A stretch of 64,000 nt of DNA from JBBRHQ01 sp963840235 (GCA_963840235.1 CAWIYC010000009.1:124001-188000), one strand, 5' to 3'. Positions 33,464 to 43,064 are shown, numbered from the stretch's first letter. Notes: a model not told the origin generated them from the sequence alone. Numbers and translations are program-made.

Positions 33464-35488
33464 TCAATCTGCACCTTCGTCACCCACCAGCGCCGGGGAG
33501 TCGCCCTGCGCCAGCGAGCGCCGCCACTGCGTCAGCAGCCCGTGGACCGCGGCGGCGCCGATGATCGGGTCCTCGGGCGCCGGCAGATTTCCCGGATGAA
33601 GGATGAAGGGACGCGTCTGTGGCCCGCCGAGGCCGCCGTGGAAGCAGATCAGCTCCTCGAAGGCGCAGCCCTCCTCCAGCTCGGGGTCATAGAAGCTGCC
33701 GACCATGATGTCGGCGACGTTGGAGAAGCCGTCGGTGCGCCGGAGATGGCCCGGCGCCCCGGGAGAAAAGGCGGCGAGCGGATCGACCCCCTCGACACTG
33801 CCGTCGCCAAGATGACGGGTGCCCTCCTTACCCAGAACGAGCCCTCCATGCTCGGAGGAGTGCACCAGCAGCCAGCCGATGTGCCGGTGCTCGGACAGGG
33901 ACGGGAGCAGCCGCGGATGGCGCTCGGAGATCTCCTCCAGCGTCAGGCGGCGCTCTTCCTCCATCAGGTAGATGAGCCCGAGGTTTCCCGAGCCGAGGAC
34001 CACCACGTTGCGATCGGAGACGTCGTTCTTCGCTCGCTTGGCCGACTTGCGCCCGGTCGCCTCCCTCATGGCGTGGCCGACCATCGCATCCTGCTCATCC
34101 CCGCCTGCGAGGGGGGCCACCTCCCCCTTGGTCAGGGAACGCTCGACGAGCTCGTCGAGACCGTAGCCGTTTCGCTGCTTGAAGGTTGCACCCTGCGTCT
34201 GGCCGTGATCGGAGAGGACGACGATCTCATACGGGCGAGGGGCGTAGCGGCGGGCCCGGTCGATCCGGGCGAACTGCTGGTCGAGCTTTCGCAGCGCCTC
34301 CATCGTGTCCGCGCGCTCGAGGCCGGAGTGATGGGCGACTTCGTCATAGCTCGAGAAGGTCGAGTAGACGGCGGGGCGTCCCCGCATCATGTCGGTCATC
34401 ACCCCGTAGACGATGAGGTCGCGCACGACCACGCATACCGCCGCCCGCAGAAACGGGTAGATGCCTCCGCGGTGGCCGCGCGGCCTGACGTCCCGGCGCC
34501 TTGCCCGGCCCGCGGCGCTCCACTCCAGCAGCACCTCCCAGAAGAACAGCACCAGGCTGCGAGTGACGTTGAACCCGTTGGCGAGGAAGGCTCGGTAGCC
34601 GGGGTTCGCCTTCTTCTCCGCCTCCATCCGGCTTACGGTGAGAATCACCTCCTCCGCCTCGCCGGAGAGCAGGTTGCCGCGGCTCGCGCCGCCTTCGGTG
34701 AGCAGCCCGATGCCCGTGGCCAGGCGAGCTTCGATCTCGGCGCAATCATCCGGTCCGGAGCAGGCGATCAACCTGCCGCTCTTCTTCTCCACCCAGCGGA
34801 AGGCGGGAATGTCCTGATTCGACCCGAGCAGGATCCCCGCCTGGCTCGCGCCCGTTTGCGAAGAGAGGTCAGGCTCCCACTCGGTGATCCGGTAACCGCC
34901 CTCCCGCAGCCAGCGCGACATCGTCGGGGCGCTCCCGTCGCGCATCGCGCGGCGCAGCACCGGCTCGGCGAGCCCGTCGATCTCGAGGAAGAGGATGCCG
35001 GGTGAGCCGGTGCGCGTCTGAGGCCCCTGGCGACGCGCGATCCGCTGGATGACGCGAAGCGTGTACTCGTCGTCGTCGTTGGTCCCGAGGATCACCTGCA
35101 GGACCATCGATACCGCGCTTATCACCAGCGCCGCCAGCAATGCGTCGCCCAGCGCATCGACCTTGATTTCCTCTGGGAAGGCGTCGCCGGCGAGCTTGAG
35201 TGCGACAGCGTCGGCGAACAGCACCAGGAGGAACCCGGCGACAAGCGTGAACGGGAGTCGCAGCGCGGCGATCAGCGGAGGGAGAAACGCGTTGACGATC
35301 GCGACCACGGCGGCGACAAGGAAGGCTGCCCCGGAGCTCTCGAGCGCGACCCCGGGAACGAGCGCCGCCGCAACCCACACCGAGGCGGCGGCGACGATCC
35401 ACGAGACCAGCAGCCGCAGGGGGCGCAGCCGGGGCTTCTCCGGTTCCCAGGAGACCTCCGCGCCGTAGGAACCGGTGGTGGCGGTCAC
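33464..35488 (-). CDS. Holin-IV-like membrane domain fused to an alkaline-phosphatase-superfamily phosphodiesterase
   Basis: A 674-residue two-part protein. Residues ~20-135 hold four membrane helices of the mycobacterial holin/phage_holin_4_2 type (LLVSWIVAAASVWVAAALVPG, then AFLPPLIAALRLP). From ~165 on is a type I phosphodiesterase/nucleotide pyrophosphatase domain: LFLEIDGLAEPVL with the first metal ligand, SSQTGASQAGILLGSN with the likely Thr/Ser nucleophile, FSSYDEVAHHSG, and VLSDHGQTQGATF. The enzyme domain location (in or out) depends on the even helix count and is probably cytosolic. It may act on lipids or teichoic-type polymers. The substrate is unknown. Confidence 0.75.
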   Translation of the reverse strand: MTATTGSYGAEVSWEPEKPRLRPLRLLVSWIVAAASVWVAAALVPGVALESSGAAFLVAAVVAIVNAFLPPLIAALRLPFTLVAGFLLVLFADAVALKLAGDAFPEEIKVDALGDALLAALVISAVSMVLQVILGTNDDDEYTLRVIQRIARRQGPQTRTGSPGILFLEIDGLAEPVLRRAMRDGSAPTMSRWLREGGYRITEWEPDLSSQTGASQAGILLGSNQDIPAFRWVEKKSGRLIACSGPDDCAEIEARLATGIGLLTEGGASRGNLLSGEAEEVILTVSRMEAEKKANPGYRAFLANGFNVTRSLVLFFWEVLLEWSAAGRARRRDVRPRGHRGGIYPFLRAAVCVVVRDLIVYGVMTDMMRGRPAVYSTFSSYDEVAHHSGLERADTMEALRKLDQQFARIDRARRYAPRPYEIVVLSDHGQTQGATFKQRNGYGLDELVERSLTKGEVAPLAGGDEQDAMVGHAMREATGRKSAKRAKNDVSDRNVVVLGSGNLGLIYLMEEERRLTLEEISERHPRLLPSLSEHRHIGWLLVHSSEHGGLVLGKEGTRHLGDGSVEGVDPLAAFSPGAPGHLRRTDGFSNVADIMVGSFYDPELEEGCAFEELICFHGGLGGPQTRPFILHPGNLPAPEDPIIGAAAVHGLLTQWRRSLAQGDSPALVGDEGAD

Positions 35489-35596
35489 CCGTGCCTCGCG
35501 GTCATCGAGCGAAGTCTAGGATCACCGCGGCCAGGAGCGTCGCCCGGATCGTGTGATCCGGGGAGTGTCCGGACTTCGGCTCGGGACCGGCGATCG

Positions 35597-37272
35597 CTAC
35601 TGCATCGCCTTCAGCCGACCGCCGCGAAGCTCCAGGACCTCGTCGAAGCAGGCGAGATCGCCCGGCTCATGGGTTATCCAGAGAAGACCGGGCCCCCTGC
35701 GCGCGATCGCGGTCAGCCTGCGCTCGATCTCCGCGGCGGTCGGCGGGTCGAGGTGAGCCGTGGGCTCATCGAGGATGAGGAAGCGCGCTTCGGTGAGAAG
35801 CAACCGGGCCGCCGCGATCCTCTGCCTCTGACCTCCCGAGACCCGCTCGCCGCCCTCGCCGACGAAGGTCCCGAGCCCGCCGGCAGGCTCGCCAGCCAGC
35901 CACCGAGGCCGACCCCTTCGAGCGCTGCCGCGATCTCGGCGTCGGACGCGTCCGCCCGGCCGATGGCGACGTTGTCTCGCAGGGTGGTGCCGAAGAGGTA
36001 GGCATCCTGGGGCGCAAGCCGGATCGCGGAGCGAAGGTCTTCCTCTGCGGCCGCGGCGATGTCCACGCCGCCGAGCGTCACCCGCCCCTCCGCCGGCGCC
36101 CGAAGCCGCACCAGGAGCTCCGCCAGCGTGCTCTTGCCCGAGCCGCTGGGGCCCAGAAGGGCGACCGCCCGCCCTGGCCGCAGCTCGAGATCGACTCCGT
36201 CGAGGACCCACTCGGCCGACTCCGGGTAGCGGAAGCGCACCCCGCGCGCAGACAGCGAGCCCTCACCCGTCAGCGACACTGGGCTGGGCGGATCGGCGAT
36301 CGCCGGCTCGCGTTCGAGGATCTCATCGATACGCAGGGCGGACTCGGCGCAGGCATCAATGCTGGCGGCGGCGGCGCTCAGCGGCGCCACCGCCTCGAAG
36401 GAGGCGATCGCCAGCAGGACGAGGGCCGCCAGGAGTACCCCGGAGAGGGCGCCGCTGTGGACCGCCGGGATGGCGACCGCGGCGACCGCGACCGCGCCGG
36501 CGGCGGCCAGCGTCGTTCCCAGCCCAACCGAGAGACCTCCCGTGAGGGCGTCGCGCCGCTGCAGGTGGGCAAGGCGAGCGCCGTCGGACTCGATCCGCGA
36601 GAGCCACTCCTGCTCGCGCCCGGCGACCGCGATCTCGGCCGAGCCGGAAGCCACCTCGATCATGTCGGTACCGAGCGCTGAGCGAGCGGCCGCCTGGCGC
36701 CTGCCGGCGCTGCGGGCCGAGAGCCGCGTCAGCATCGGTGCGAGAACCCCGGCCATCAGCAGCATCGCCGCCAGAGCGACGGCGGCCGCGGGCAGCATCA
36801 GAAACGCGACCAGGACGGCGCCGGCGCCGGCGAGGGCCGCCACCAACGGGGGGGCTAGTGCGCGCAGGTAGAGGTCCTGGAGGCGATCCACGTCGCCGAC
36901 GAATCGGCTCAGCAGCTCGGAGCGGGCGCTGCCCACGAGCCCGCCCGGAACCAGCGGCACGAGGCGCGCAAAGAAGCGGCGCCGGAGGTCGGTGAGGGTG
37001 CGAAAGGCGAGGTCGTGGGAGACCAGGCGCTCGAGGTAGCGCAGCAATGCCCGGGCGATGCCGAAGAACCGCACCCCTACGATGGCCACTGATAGAGCCA
37101 GAATCTCGGGCTGCTGCGCTGCCCGGCTGACAAGGTATCCGGAGGTTGTCAGCAGGCCCACCGCCGCCAGAACCGCCGCGGTGCCGAGCAAGACCGAGAG
37201 GGCGAGGCGCCGCCAGCGGGGACGGGTCGCGAGGACGGCGCCACGCAGTGCGTCCCGGGCCCGAGGGCTCAC
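35597..37272 (-). pseudogene. cydC: Thiol reductant ABC exporter subunit CydC, frameshifted at ~35890
   Basis: One half of the heterodimeric exporter CydDC, which sends cysteine/glutathione to the outer side and is needed to assemble cytochrome bd. The first frame (start 37272) has six membrane helices and an ATPase domain with Walker A LLGPSGSGKSTL and Q-loop RLAPQDAYLFG. It is lost after GWLASLPAG. The adjacent frame continues GLGTFVGEGGERVSGGQRQRI (signature), FLILDEPTAHLD (Walker B) and the H-loop LLWITHEP. Adding one base in GCGGGCTC joins them. The other three cyd genes are intact, so an assembly deletion is the likely cause. Confidence 0.88.
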
Positions 37273-38990
37273 ACCGGCACCCCCTCGAGAGCGGGACTGG
37301 ACACCGTGCCTTCATGGAGATGGAGTACCCGATCGGCGCGGTGGGCGATCTCCGGGCGGTGGCTGACCAGGAGAGCGGTGCGCTCCGCGGCCGAGGCCTC
37401 GATCGCGTCGGCGATGTGCATCTCCGTGGTCTCGTCGAGGTGGGCTGTCGGCTCGTCGAGCACCAGCAGCGACGCCCGGCTCAGGAACGCCCGAGCCAAT
37501 GCCACCCGCTGCCGCTGGCCGACCGAGAGACCGCGGCCGCCGTCCCCGATGTGGGTCTCGAGACCGTCGGGCAGCGAGTCGATCACGTCCAGCAGGTCGG
37601 CGGACTCGGCGGCGCGCATGATCTGCTCCCGTGACGCCGCCGGCTCGCCCAGGGCGATGTTCTGCCCGATCGTGCCGGAGAAGATGGTCGGGCGCTGCGG
37701 GACCCAGGCCACCCAACGCCGCCACTCGCCCGGATCGAGGTCGCGTAGGTCGACGCCGCCGCAGCGCACGCGCCCCGAGTCGGGGTCGGCCAGGCGAAGC
37801 AGGATCGAGACGAGCGTGGACTTCCCCGCACCGCTGGGGCCGATCAAAGCCATCGTCTCCCCGGGGTGAAGCTCGAGATCAACCCCACCGAGGACCTGCC
37901 CCCGCCCGGGATGGGCGAAGGCGACCTGTTCGAAGCGGAGCGGCGAGACGGCGGGGTCGGGGGCCGAGCGCGGCTGCGCCGGGATCTCTACCGAGGGCGG
38001 CTGGTCGATCACCTCGAAGATCCGCTCCGCGGCGGCCATGCCGTCGGCGCTGGCGTGAAACTGGCTGCCGACTGCGCGCAGTGGCATGTAGAGCTCCGGG
38101 GCCAAGATCAGGACGGTCAGCCCGGCGCTGAGCCCGAGGGACCCGTTGGCGAGCTGGATCCCTACCGCGGCCGCCACCAGCGCCGTCCCGATCATCGCCA
38201 GCAGCTCGAGCACCAGGGCCGAGAGGAACCCGATCCGCAGCGTCGCCATGGTCTCGCGGCGGTACTCCTCCCCGGCGGCTGCGATCGCCTCGACCTGGGC
38301 CGAGGCCCTGCCGTTGACCCAGAGGGTCTCCAGGCCGCGGACCACGTCGAGGAAGCGGGAGCTGAGCCGAGCAAGGGTCTGCCAACGCTTTCGGGTGTGA
38401 TGCTCGGCCAGCTTCCCGATCAGGACCATGAACACCGGGATCATCGGCGCGGTCACCAGCAGGATCAGGGCGGCCTGCCAGTTGCGGGGAAGAACCCAGG
38501 CAAGGATCATCACCGGGGCCAGCGCCGAGAGCACGACTTGCGGCAGATAGCGGGCGAAGTAGGCCTCGAGCGAGTCGACGCCCTGGACTGCCGCCGCCGA
38601 TAGCTCTCCTGAGGACTCCTCACGGGCCCCGCCGGGCCTGGCCCAGAGCAGGTGACGGGCGAGGCGGGCCCGCAGCTCCGACATCACCGCCGCGGCGCCG
38701 ATCCGCCCGGCCGCCTCAACGCCGGCGTCCACCGTCCCCCTTGCCAGCGATATGACGAGCAGCCAGACCAGCGGCACGCTCAGCGCCGAGAGGGACTCGC
38801 CGCCGAGGAAGGCGCGGGCGATGACGTCGGCTAGCAGGGTCGCCTGGGCGATGATCAGAGCAGTGGAGAGCACTCCCAGCGCCACCGTCGCCCCGAGGTG
38901 CAGGCGGGCAGCGCGACTGGTGGCGGTGAGCCGGCGCTGGACTGCGCGGGCGCGGCCCCTAGCTTCCGGGTTCCGCGCCTGCGGGTTCAC
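37269..38990 (-). CDS. cydD: Thiol reductant ABC exporter subunit CydD
   Basis: The partner of CydC: 573 residues with an N-terminal six-helix exporter domain (TVALGVLSTALIIAQATLLADVIARAF; LPQVVLSALAPVMILAWVLP) and a C-terminal ATPase. Walker A is LIGPSGAGKSTL, the Q-loop is WVPQRPTIFSG, the signature is LSVGQRQRVALARAF and Walker B is LLVLDEPTAHLD. The H-loop is LVSHRPEI. LYMPLRAVGSQFHAS is typical of CydD. The gene overlaps cydC by 4 bp and cydB by 32 bp, forming one cydABDC unit. Confidence 0.93.
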   Translation of the reverse strand: MNPQARNPEARGRARAVQRRLTATSRAARLHLGATVALGVLSTALIIAQATLLADVIARAFLGGESLSALSVPLVWLLVISLARGTVDAGVEAAGRIGAAAVMSELRARLARHLLWARPGGAREESSGELSAAAVQGVDSLEAYFARYLPQVVLSALAPVMILAWVLPRNWQAALILLVTAPMIPVFMVLIGKLAEHHTRKRWQTLARLSSRFLDVVRGLETLWVNGRASAQVEAIAAAGEEYRRETMATLRIGFLSALVLELLAMIGTALVAAAVGIQLANGSLGLSAGLTVLILAPELYMPLRAVGSQFHASADGMAAAERIFEVIDQPPSVEIPAQPRSAPDPAVSPLRFEQVAFAHPGRGQVLGGVDLELHPGETMALIGPSGAGKSTLVSILLRLADPDSGRVRCGGVDLRDLDPGEWRRWVAWVPQRPTIFSGTIGQNIALGEPAASREQIMRAAESADLLDVIDSLPDGLETHIGDGGRGLSVGQRQRVALARAFLSRASLLVLDEPTAHLDETTEMHIADAIEASAAERTALLVSHRPEIAHRADRVLHLHEGTVSSPALEGVPV

Positions 38991-40050
38991 CGTGATGGGG
39001 GTGCCGCTTCTCGGGGTCGAGGAGATCGACCGGCGTCCTCACCTCGCCGTAGTCCTCGGCCGAGAGGCGGTGGCGGAAAACCCAGTAGGTCCATGCCTGG
39101 TAAGCCAGCACCACCGGCACCAGGACCACGGCGACCACGGTCATCACGGTCAGGGTGTAGTGCGAGGACGACGCCTGGTTGAGGGTGAGATCGAAGGCGC
39201 TGTCGGTGCTGGAGACCATCGCGTTGGGGAAGAGGTCGATGAACAGCGCGCAGAAGAAGAGGACGATGCCGCCGCTGGTCGCGAGAAAGGCCCTGATCGG
39301 CGATCGGGCAAGGATCCAGATCGCCGCCACCAGGGCCGCTCCGGAGAGGGCAGCGCAGATGGCGGAGGCAACTTCGACCCCGCCCTGGGAGGCCAGGGTC
39401 CAGGCGAGGAAGGCGATGACGACCGCTGCGGTCGCCGGAGCGGTGCGTCTGGCGATTGTCCCTGCGCGCTCCTCGAGCGCCCCGGTGGTGCGCAGGCTGA
39501 GGAAGATCGCCCCATGGGTGAGGAACATCATCAGTGTCGCCGCGCCACCGAGCAGCGCGTAGGGCTTGAGCAGCGTGAACAGGGTGCCGGTGTACTCGCC
39601 CTGGGCGTCGATGGGGACGCCGTGGACGATGTTGGCCCAGCCGACGCCCCACAGCAACGCCGGCAGGAAGCTGCCGCCGATGATCGCCCACTCCCAGCGC
39701 TTGCGCCAAGACTCCGACTCGCTCTTGCCCCAGAACTCGAAGGCGACGTTGCGGACGATCAGCGCAACCAGGATCAGGAACAGGGCCAGGTAGAAGCCGG
39801 AGAAGAGGGTCGCGTACCACTCCGGGAAGGCTGCGAAGGTGGCCCCGCCGGCGACCAGCAGCCAGACCTCGTTGCCGTCCCATACCGGCCCGATCGTGTG
39901 CAGGACCGCGCGCTTCTCGGCATTGTCGCGGCCGACCGCACGCAGCAGAATGCCGACGCCGAAGTCGAAGCCCTCGAGCACGAAGTAGCCGAGCCAGAGG
40001 ACCGAGATGAGGATGAACCAGACCGCTTGGAGTGTCGTGTAGTCCTTCAT
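38959..40050 (-). CDS. cydB: Cytochrome bd ubiquinol/menaquinol oxidase subunit II
   Basis: A 363-residue membrane subunit of the high-oxygen-affinity terminal oxidase. It begins TLQAVWFILISVLWLGYFVLEGFDFGVG, the CydB N-terminal signature, and keeps GPVWDGNEVWL and the repeated helix pairs to DLFPNAMVSS. The C-terminus ends in a charged tail after YQAWTYWVFRHRL. It starts 4 bp after cydA and overlaps cydD by 32 bp. The chemistry is done mainly by CydA; CydB stabilises the complex. Confidence 0.94.
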   Translation of the reverse strand: MKDYTTLQAVWFILISVLWLGYFVLEGFDFGVGILLRAVGRDNAEKRAVLHTIGPVWDGNEVWLLVAGGATFAAFPEWYATLFSGFYLALFLILVALIVRNVAFEFWGKSESESWRKRWEWAIIGGSFLPALLWGVGWANIVHGVPIDAQGEYTGTLFTLLKPYALLGGAATLMMFLTHGAIFLSLRTTGALEERAGTIARRTAPATAAVVIAFLAWTLASQGGVEVASAICAALSGAALVAAIWILARSPIRAFLATSGGIVLFFCALFIDLFPNAMVSSTDSAFDLTLNQASSSHYTLTVMTVVAVVLVPVVLAYQAWTYWVFRHRLSAEDYGEVRTPVDLLDPEKRHPHHGEPAGAEPGS

Positions 40051-40054
40051 CGGT

Positions 40055-41440
40055 TCAGTAGGCGAGAGCCAGCTCGGGCTTGGTCTCGTCCTCCTCCCCT
40101 TCCTTCTTCGGACCCTTGCGGGCGACCCCGACGAAGAGGCGCCCGGCGATCACCGCCAGCACTCCGTAGAGCAGGGTGAACCCGACAAGGGTGATCCAGA
40201 CTTCGGCAGCGCTGACGCTGGGCGAGTTGGCGTCCTGGGTCTTGAGCAGGCCGAAGACGACCCACGGCTGGCGCCCCATCTCGGTGAAGATCCAGCCGCA
40301 CGCGGAGGCCACGAAGGGCAGCGCCACCGCCGGCACCGAGAAGCGCAGGAAGCGGCGCGAGGCTTCCAGCTTGCCCTTGACCGCGAACCACCAGCCGGCG
40401 GCGCCGACCAGGAGCATCAACATCGCGCAGCCGATCATCGCCCGCCAGGACCAGTAGGTGACGGCGACGACCGGCGCGTACTCACCCGGGCCGTACTCGC
40501 GCTGATAGCGGCGGTTGAGGTTGTTGATGCCCTCGATCTTGCCCTGGGGGTAGCCGGTCGAGATGAACGAGAGCAGGTTGGGGATCTGGATGTTGCGGTT
40601 GAGCCCCTGCGGGTTGCTCTCCAGGCCACCGGTCGCGAACAGCGAGAGGCCCGCGCCCTCCTTGGTCTCGAAGACGGCGTCGGCGGCGGCCATCTTCATC
40701 GGCTGCTGATCGGTCATCAGGATCCCGTTGAAGTGGCCGACGATCACCGTCACAACCGAGGCGATCGTCACCAACGGCAGCGCCGCACGCATCGAGTCGC
40801 CGAATAGCGCTGCCTCGTTGCCGCGGCGCAGGTGCCAGGCACAGATCGCGATCACCAGCATCCCCACGGTCAGCGCCGCGGCCAGGATCGTGTGGACGAA
40901 GGCGTAGATCGCCGTGCTGTTGCCGAGCACGGCGAAGATCGAGTTCAGCTCCGGCTTGCCGCCGACCATCTCGTACCCCACGGGGTGCTGCATCCAGGAG
41001 TTGGCGGCGAGGATGAAGAAGGCGGAGAGGATGGTCGAGCCCGCAACCAGCCAGATCGTCACCAGGTGCATCCGCTCCGACAGCTTGCCCCAGCCGAAAA
41101 GCCAGAGGCCGAGGAAGGTGGACTCGACGAAGAAGGCGGCCAGCCCCTCCATCGCCAACGGAGCGCCGAAGATGTCACCGACGAAGCGCGAGTAGTCGGA
41201 CCAGTTCATCCCGAACTGGAACTCCTGCACTATCCCGGTGGCGACTCCAAGGGCGAAGGAGATCAACATCAGCTTTCCCCAGAAGCGGGTGGCGCGCAGC
41301 CAGTGCTCGTCGCGGCTGCGGTACCAGCGGGTCTGGCAGTAGGCGGTGAAGGCCGATAGGCCGATCGTCGCCGGGACGAAGATGAAGTGGTAGAGCGTGG
41401 TGATCCCGAACTGCCACCGGGCGAGCTCGAGCGAACTCAC
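40055..41440 (-). CDS. cydA: Cytochrome bd oxidase subunit I
   Basis: The heme b558/b595/d-binding subunit that oxidises quinol and reduces O2 to water without pumping protons. The 461-residue product starts SSLELARWQFGITTLYHFIFVPATIG; H19-type heme ligand regions are present. GRQPWVVFGLLKT near the C-terminus and EFQFGMNWSDYSRFVGDIFG are conserved. The quinol loop is of moderate length. The GTG at 41440 places the N-terminus as in the family; upstream in-frame sequence is not family-like. It is the first gene of cydABDC, which supports growth at low oxygen or under stress. Confidence 0.94.
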   Translation of the reverse strand: MSSLELARWQFGITTLYHFIFVPATIGLSAFTAYCQTRWYRSRDEHWLRATRFWGKLMLISFALGVATGIVQEFQFGMNWSDYSRFVGDIFGAPLAMEGLAAFFVESTFLGLWLFGWGKLSERMHLVTIWLVAGSTILSAFFILAANSWMQHPVGYEMVGGKPELNSIFAVLGNSTAIYAFVHTILAAALTVGMLVIAICAWHLRRGNEAALFGDSMRAALPLVTIASVVTVIVGHFNGILMTDQQPMKMAAADAVFETKEGAGLSLFATGGLESNPQGLNRNIQIPNLLSFISTGYPQGKIEGINNLNRRYQREYGPGEYAPVVAVTYWSWRAMIGCAMLMLLVGAAGWWFAVKGKLEASRRFLRFSVPAVALPFVASACGWIFTEMGRQPWVVFGLLKTQDANSPSVSAAEVWITLVGFTLLYGVLAVIAGRLFVGVARKGPKKEGEEDETKPELALAY

Positions 41441-41621
41441 GCGGGCCTCGCGACGGTTCGGTGCATGGGCGCAAAGCCTAGGAACCGGGGGCGGACGGAA
41501 CATCGGAACATTTCCGGACCGGCCTTGCGGATAATTACGGATGCGGCATGTGGCGACGGATACACGGCCGCAGTCCAGGGGCCCCGCGGACCCACCCGGT
41601 GGCGATTGGGGATGTTCGGGC

Positions 41622-41650
41622 TTGACAGAAAGTCGGCGGCCGTCTATATT
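41622..41650 (+). promoter_or_regulatory. Near-consensus sigma-70 type promoter of the ArsR operon
   Basis: TTGACA (41622-41627), a 17-bp spacer and TATATT (41645-41650) form the only near-consensus -35/-10 pair seen in the window. The start would lie near 41657, giving a leader of about 20 nt. Confidence 0.75.
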
Positions 41651-41655
41651 CAACC

Positions 41656-41675
41656 TAACGGTTTATCAACCGCTT
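41656..41675. promoter_or_regulatory. Candidate ArsR operator (TAACGGTT-N4-AACCGCTTA)
   Basis: An imperfect inverted repeat overlaps the predicted +1 site and lies just before the ATG at 41678. Its position and AT-rich halves fit an autoregulatory ArsR-family operator. Confidence 0.5.
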
Positions 41676-41677
41676 AG

Positions 41678-42031
41678 ATGAATACAGCAATGGCGACAGA
41701 CCAGCTCAGCATCACGTTCAGCGCCCTCGCCGACCCCACGCGCCGTGCGATCCTCGCCCGGCTCGCGGAGGGCGAGGCCACGGTGAACGAGCTAGCGGAG
41801 CCGTTCGAGATCAGCGTTCAGGCCGTCTCCAAGCATCTGAAGGTGCTGGAGCGGGCAGAGCTCATCAGCCGTGGTCGAAACGCGCAGCTGCGCCCCTCCC
41901 GACTGCAGGGCGCACCGATGAAGGGCGCGGTCGAGTGGCTCGCGCACTACCGCAAGTTCTACGAGGGCCGGCTCGATCGCCTCGAGGATCATCTTCGGGA
42001 CATTCAACGGAAAGGACCCAGCGATGCCTGA
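41678..42031 (+). CDS. ArsR/SmtB-family winged-helix regulator
   Basis: A 117-residue DNA-binding protein: SITFSALADPTRRAILARLAEGEATVNELAEPF, then the recognition helix region SVQAVSKHLKVLERAELISRGR. The usual metal-binding cysteines are absent. The C-terminus (WLAHYRKFYEGRLDRLEDHL) is the form found in regulators paired with SRPBCC/AHSA1 proteins rather than metal sensors. The start is ATG 41678, with a second ATG 4 codons on. A strong promoter and candidate operator are upstream. Its stop overlaps a 30-codon remnant of an SRPBCC gene. Confidence 0.88.
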   Translation: MNTAMATDQLSITFSALADPTRRAILARLAEGEATVNELAEPFEISVQAVSKHLKVLERAELISRGRNAQLRPSRLQGAPMKGAVEWLAHYRKFYEGRLDRLEDHLRDIQRKGPSDA

Positions 42032-42116
42032 TGCAACCCCCAGTCCGACGATGGCCGAGCACTCCCTGACGATCACCCGCGTTCTCGCCCGGGTGGAGTC
42101 TTCCGGTCGACGATGA
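42024..42116 (+). pseudogene. Truncated SRPBCC/AHSA1-domain gene remnant
   Basis: The 30-codon reading frame starts MPDATPSPTMAEHSLTITRV, the usual first strand of AHSA1 proteins encoded after such ArsR genes, then breaks into ARVESSGRR and a stop. A full gene would have ~150 codons. It overlaps the ArsR stop by 8 bp, as a real partner would. The rest of the domain is missing and the next gene begins 10 bp later, so a deletion is likely. Confidence 0.6.
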
Positions 42117-42126
42117 TGTTTACGTA

Positions 42127-42690
<564 letters not shown>

Positions 42691-43064
42691 AGGCGCCCGC
42701 CGGGATCGAACCGGCGTAAACGGCTTCGCAGGCATCCGTTTACGGCTCCTCCAGGGTCACTTAGGCATGCCCGGCGCGGCTGAGGTGGTCTCAGTTCACC
42801 TCGATCGTCACCGGTGGCGACAAAGTTCGGGACAAGAAACCTGTGCCGTCGAAGTGCTGGCTTTCACGCGAAAGCAGGAATGCCGGCTAGCGCGTCTTCA
42901 ACCAGCGTTCGATCCGTCATGCCAGGACTACAAGAAGACGCGGCGGCGAAGGTGGCGGCGCTGGTGGGGCGGACTGCTGCGGGGCAGGGCTGCAAAATGG
43001 CTGCAGTCTGACCCGGGCCGACTTCGTGCATTTGCAGAAAGCCTCCATTTGCGGGGGCTCTTCA
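42691..43064. other. 374-bp gene-free region with a tRNA-like T-arm/acceptor fragment
   Basis: No credible ORF was seen. On the minus strand, 42692-42714 reads as a T-arm and 3' acceptor (GCCGG TTCGATC CCGGC, then GGGCGCC). It is directly preceded by a perfect 8-bp hairpin (GTAAACGG, 12-nt loop, CCGTTTAC). No matching 5' half, D-arm or anticodon arm was found upstream. A direct repeat GGCTGCA lies near 42987-43004. The region may be a decayed tRNA/tmRNA-like gene or an old integration scar next to tRNA-Lys. Confidence 0.4.

Noticed and set aside
41441..41653. Upstream extension of cydA
   Set aside because: The added 71 residues are not family-like; GTG 41440 yields the conserved CydA start.
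42691..42760. Complete tRNA or tmRNA at the T-arm-like fragment
   Set aside because: No pairing 5' acceptor, D-arm, anticodon arm or tag-encoding ORF was found within ~400 nt upstream on that strand.
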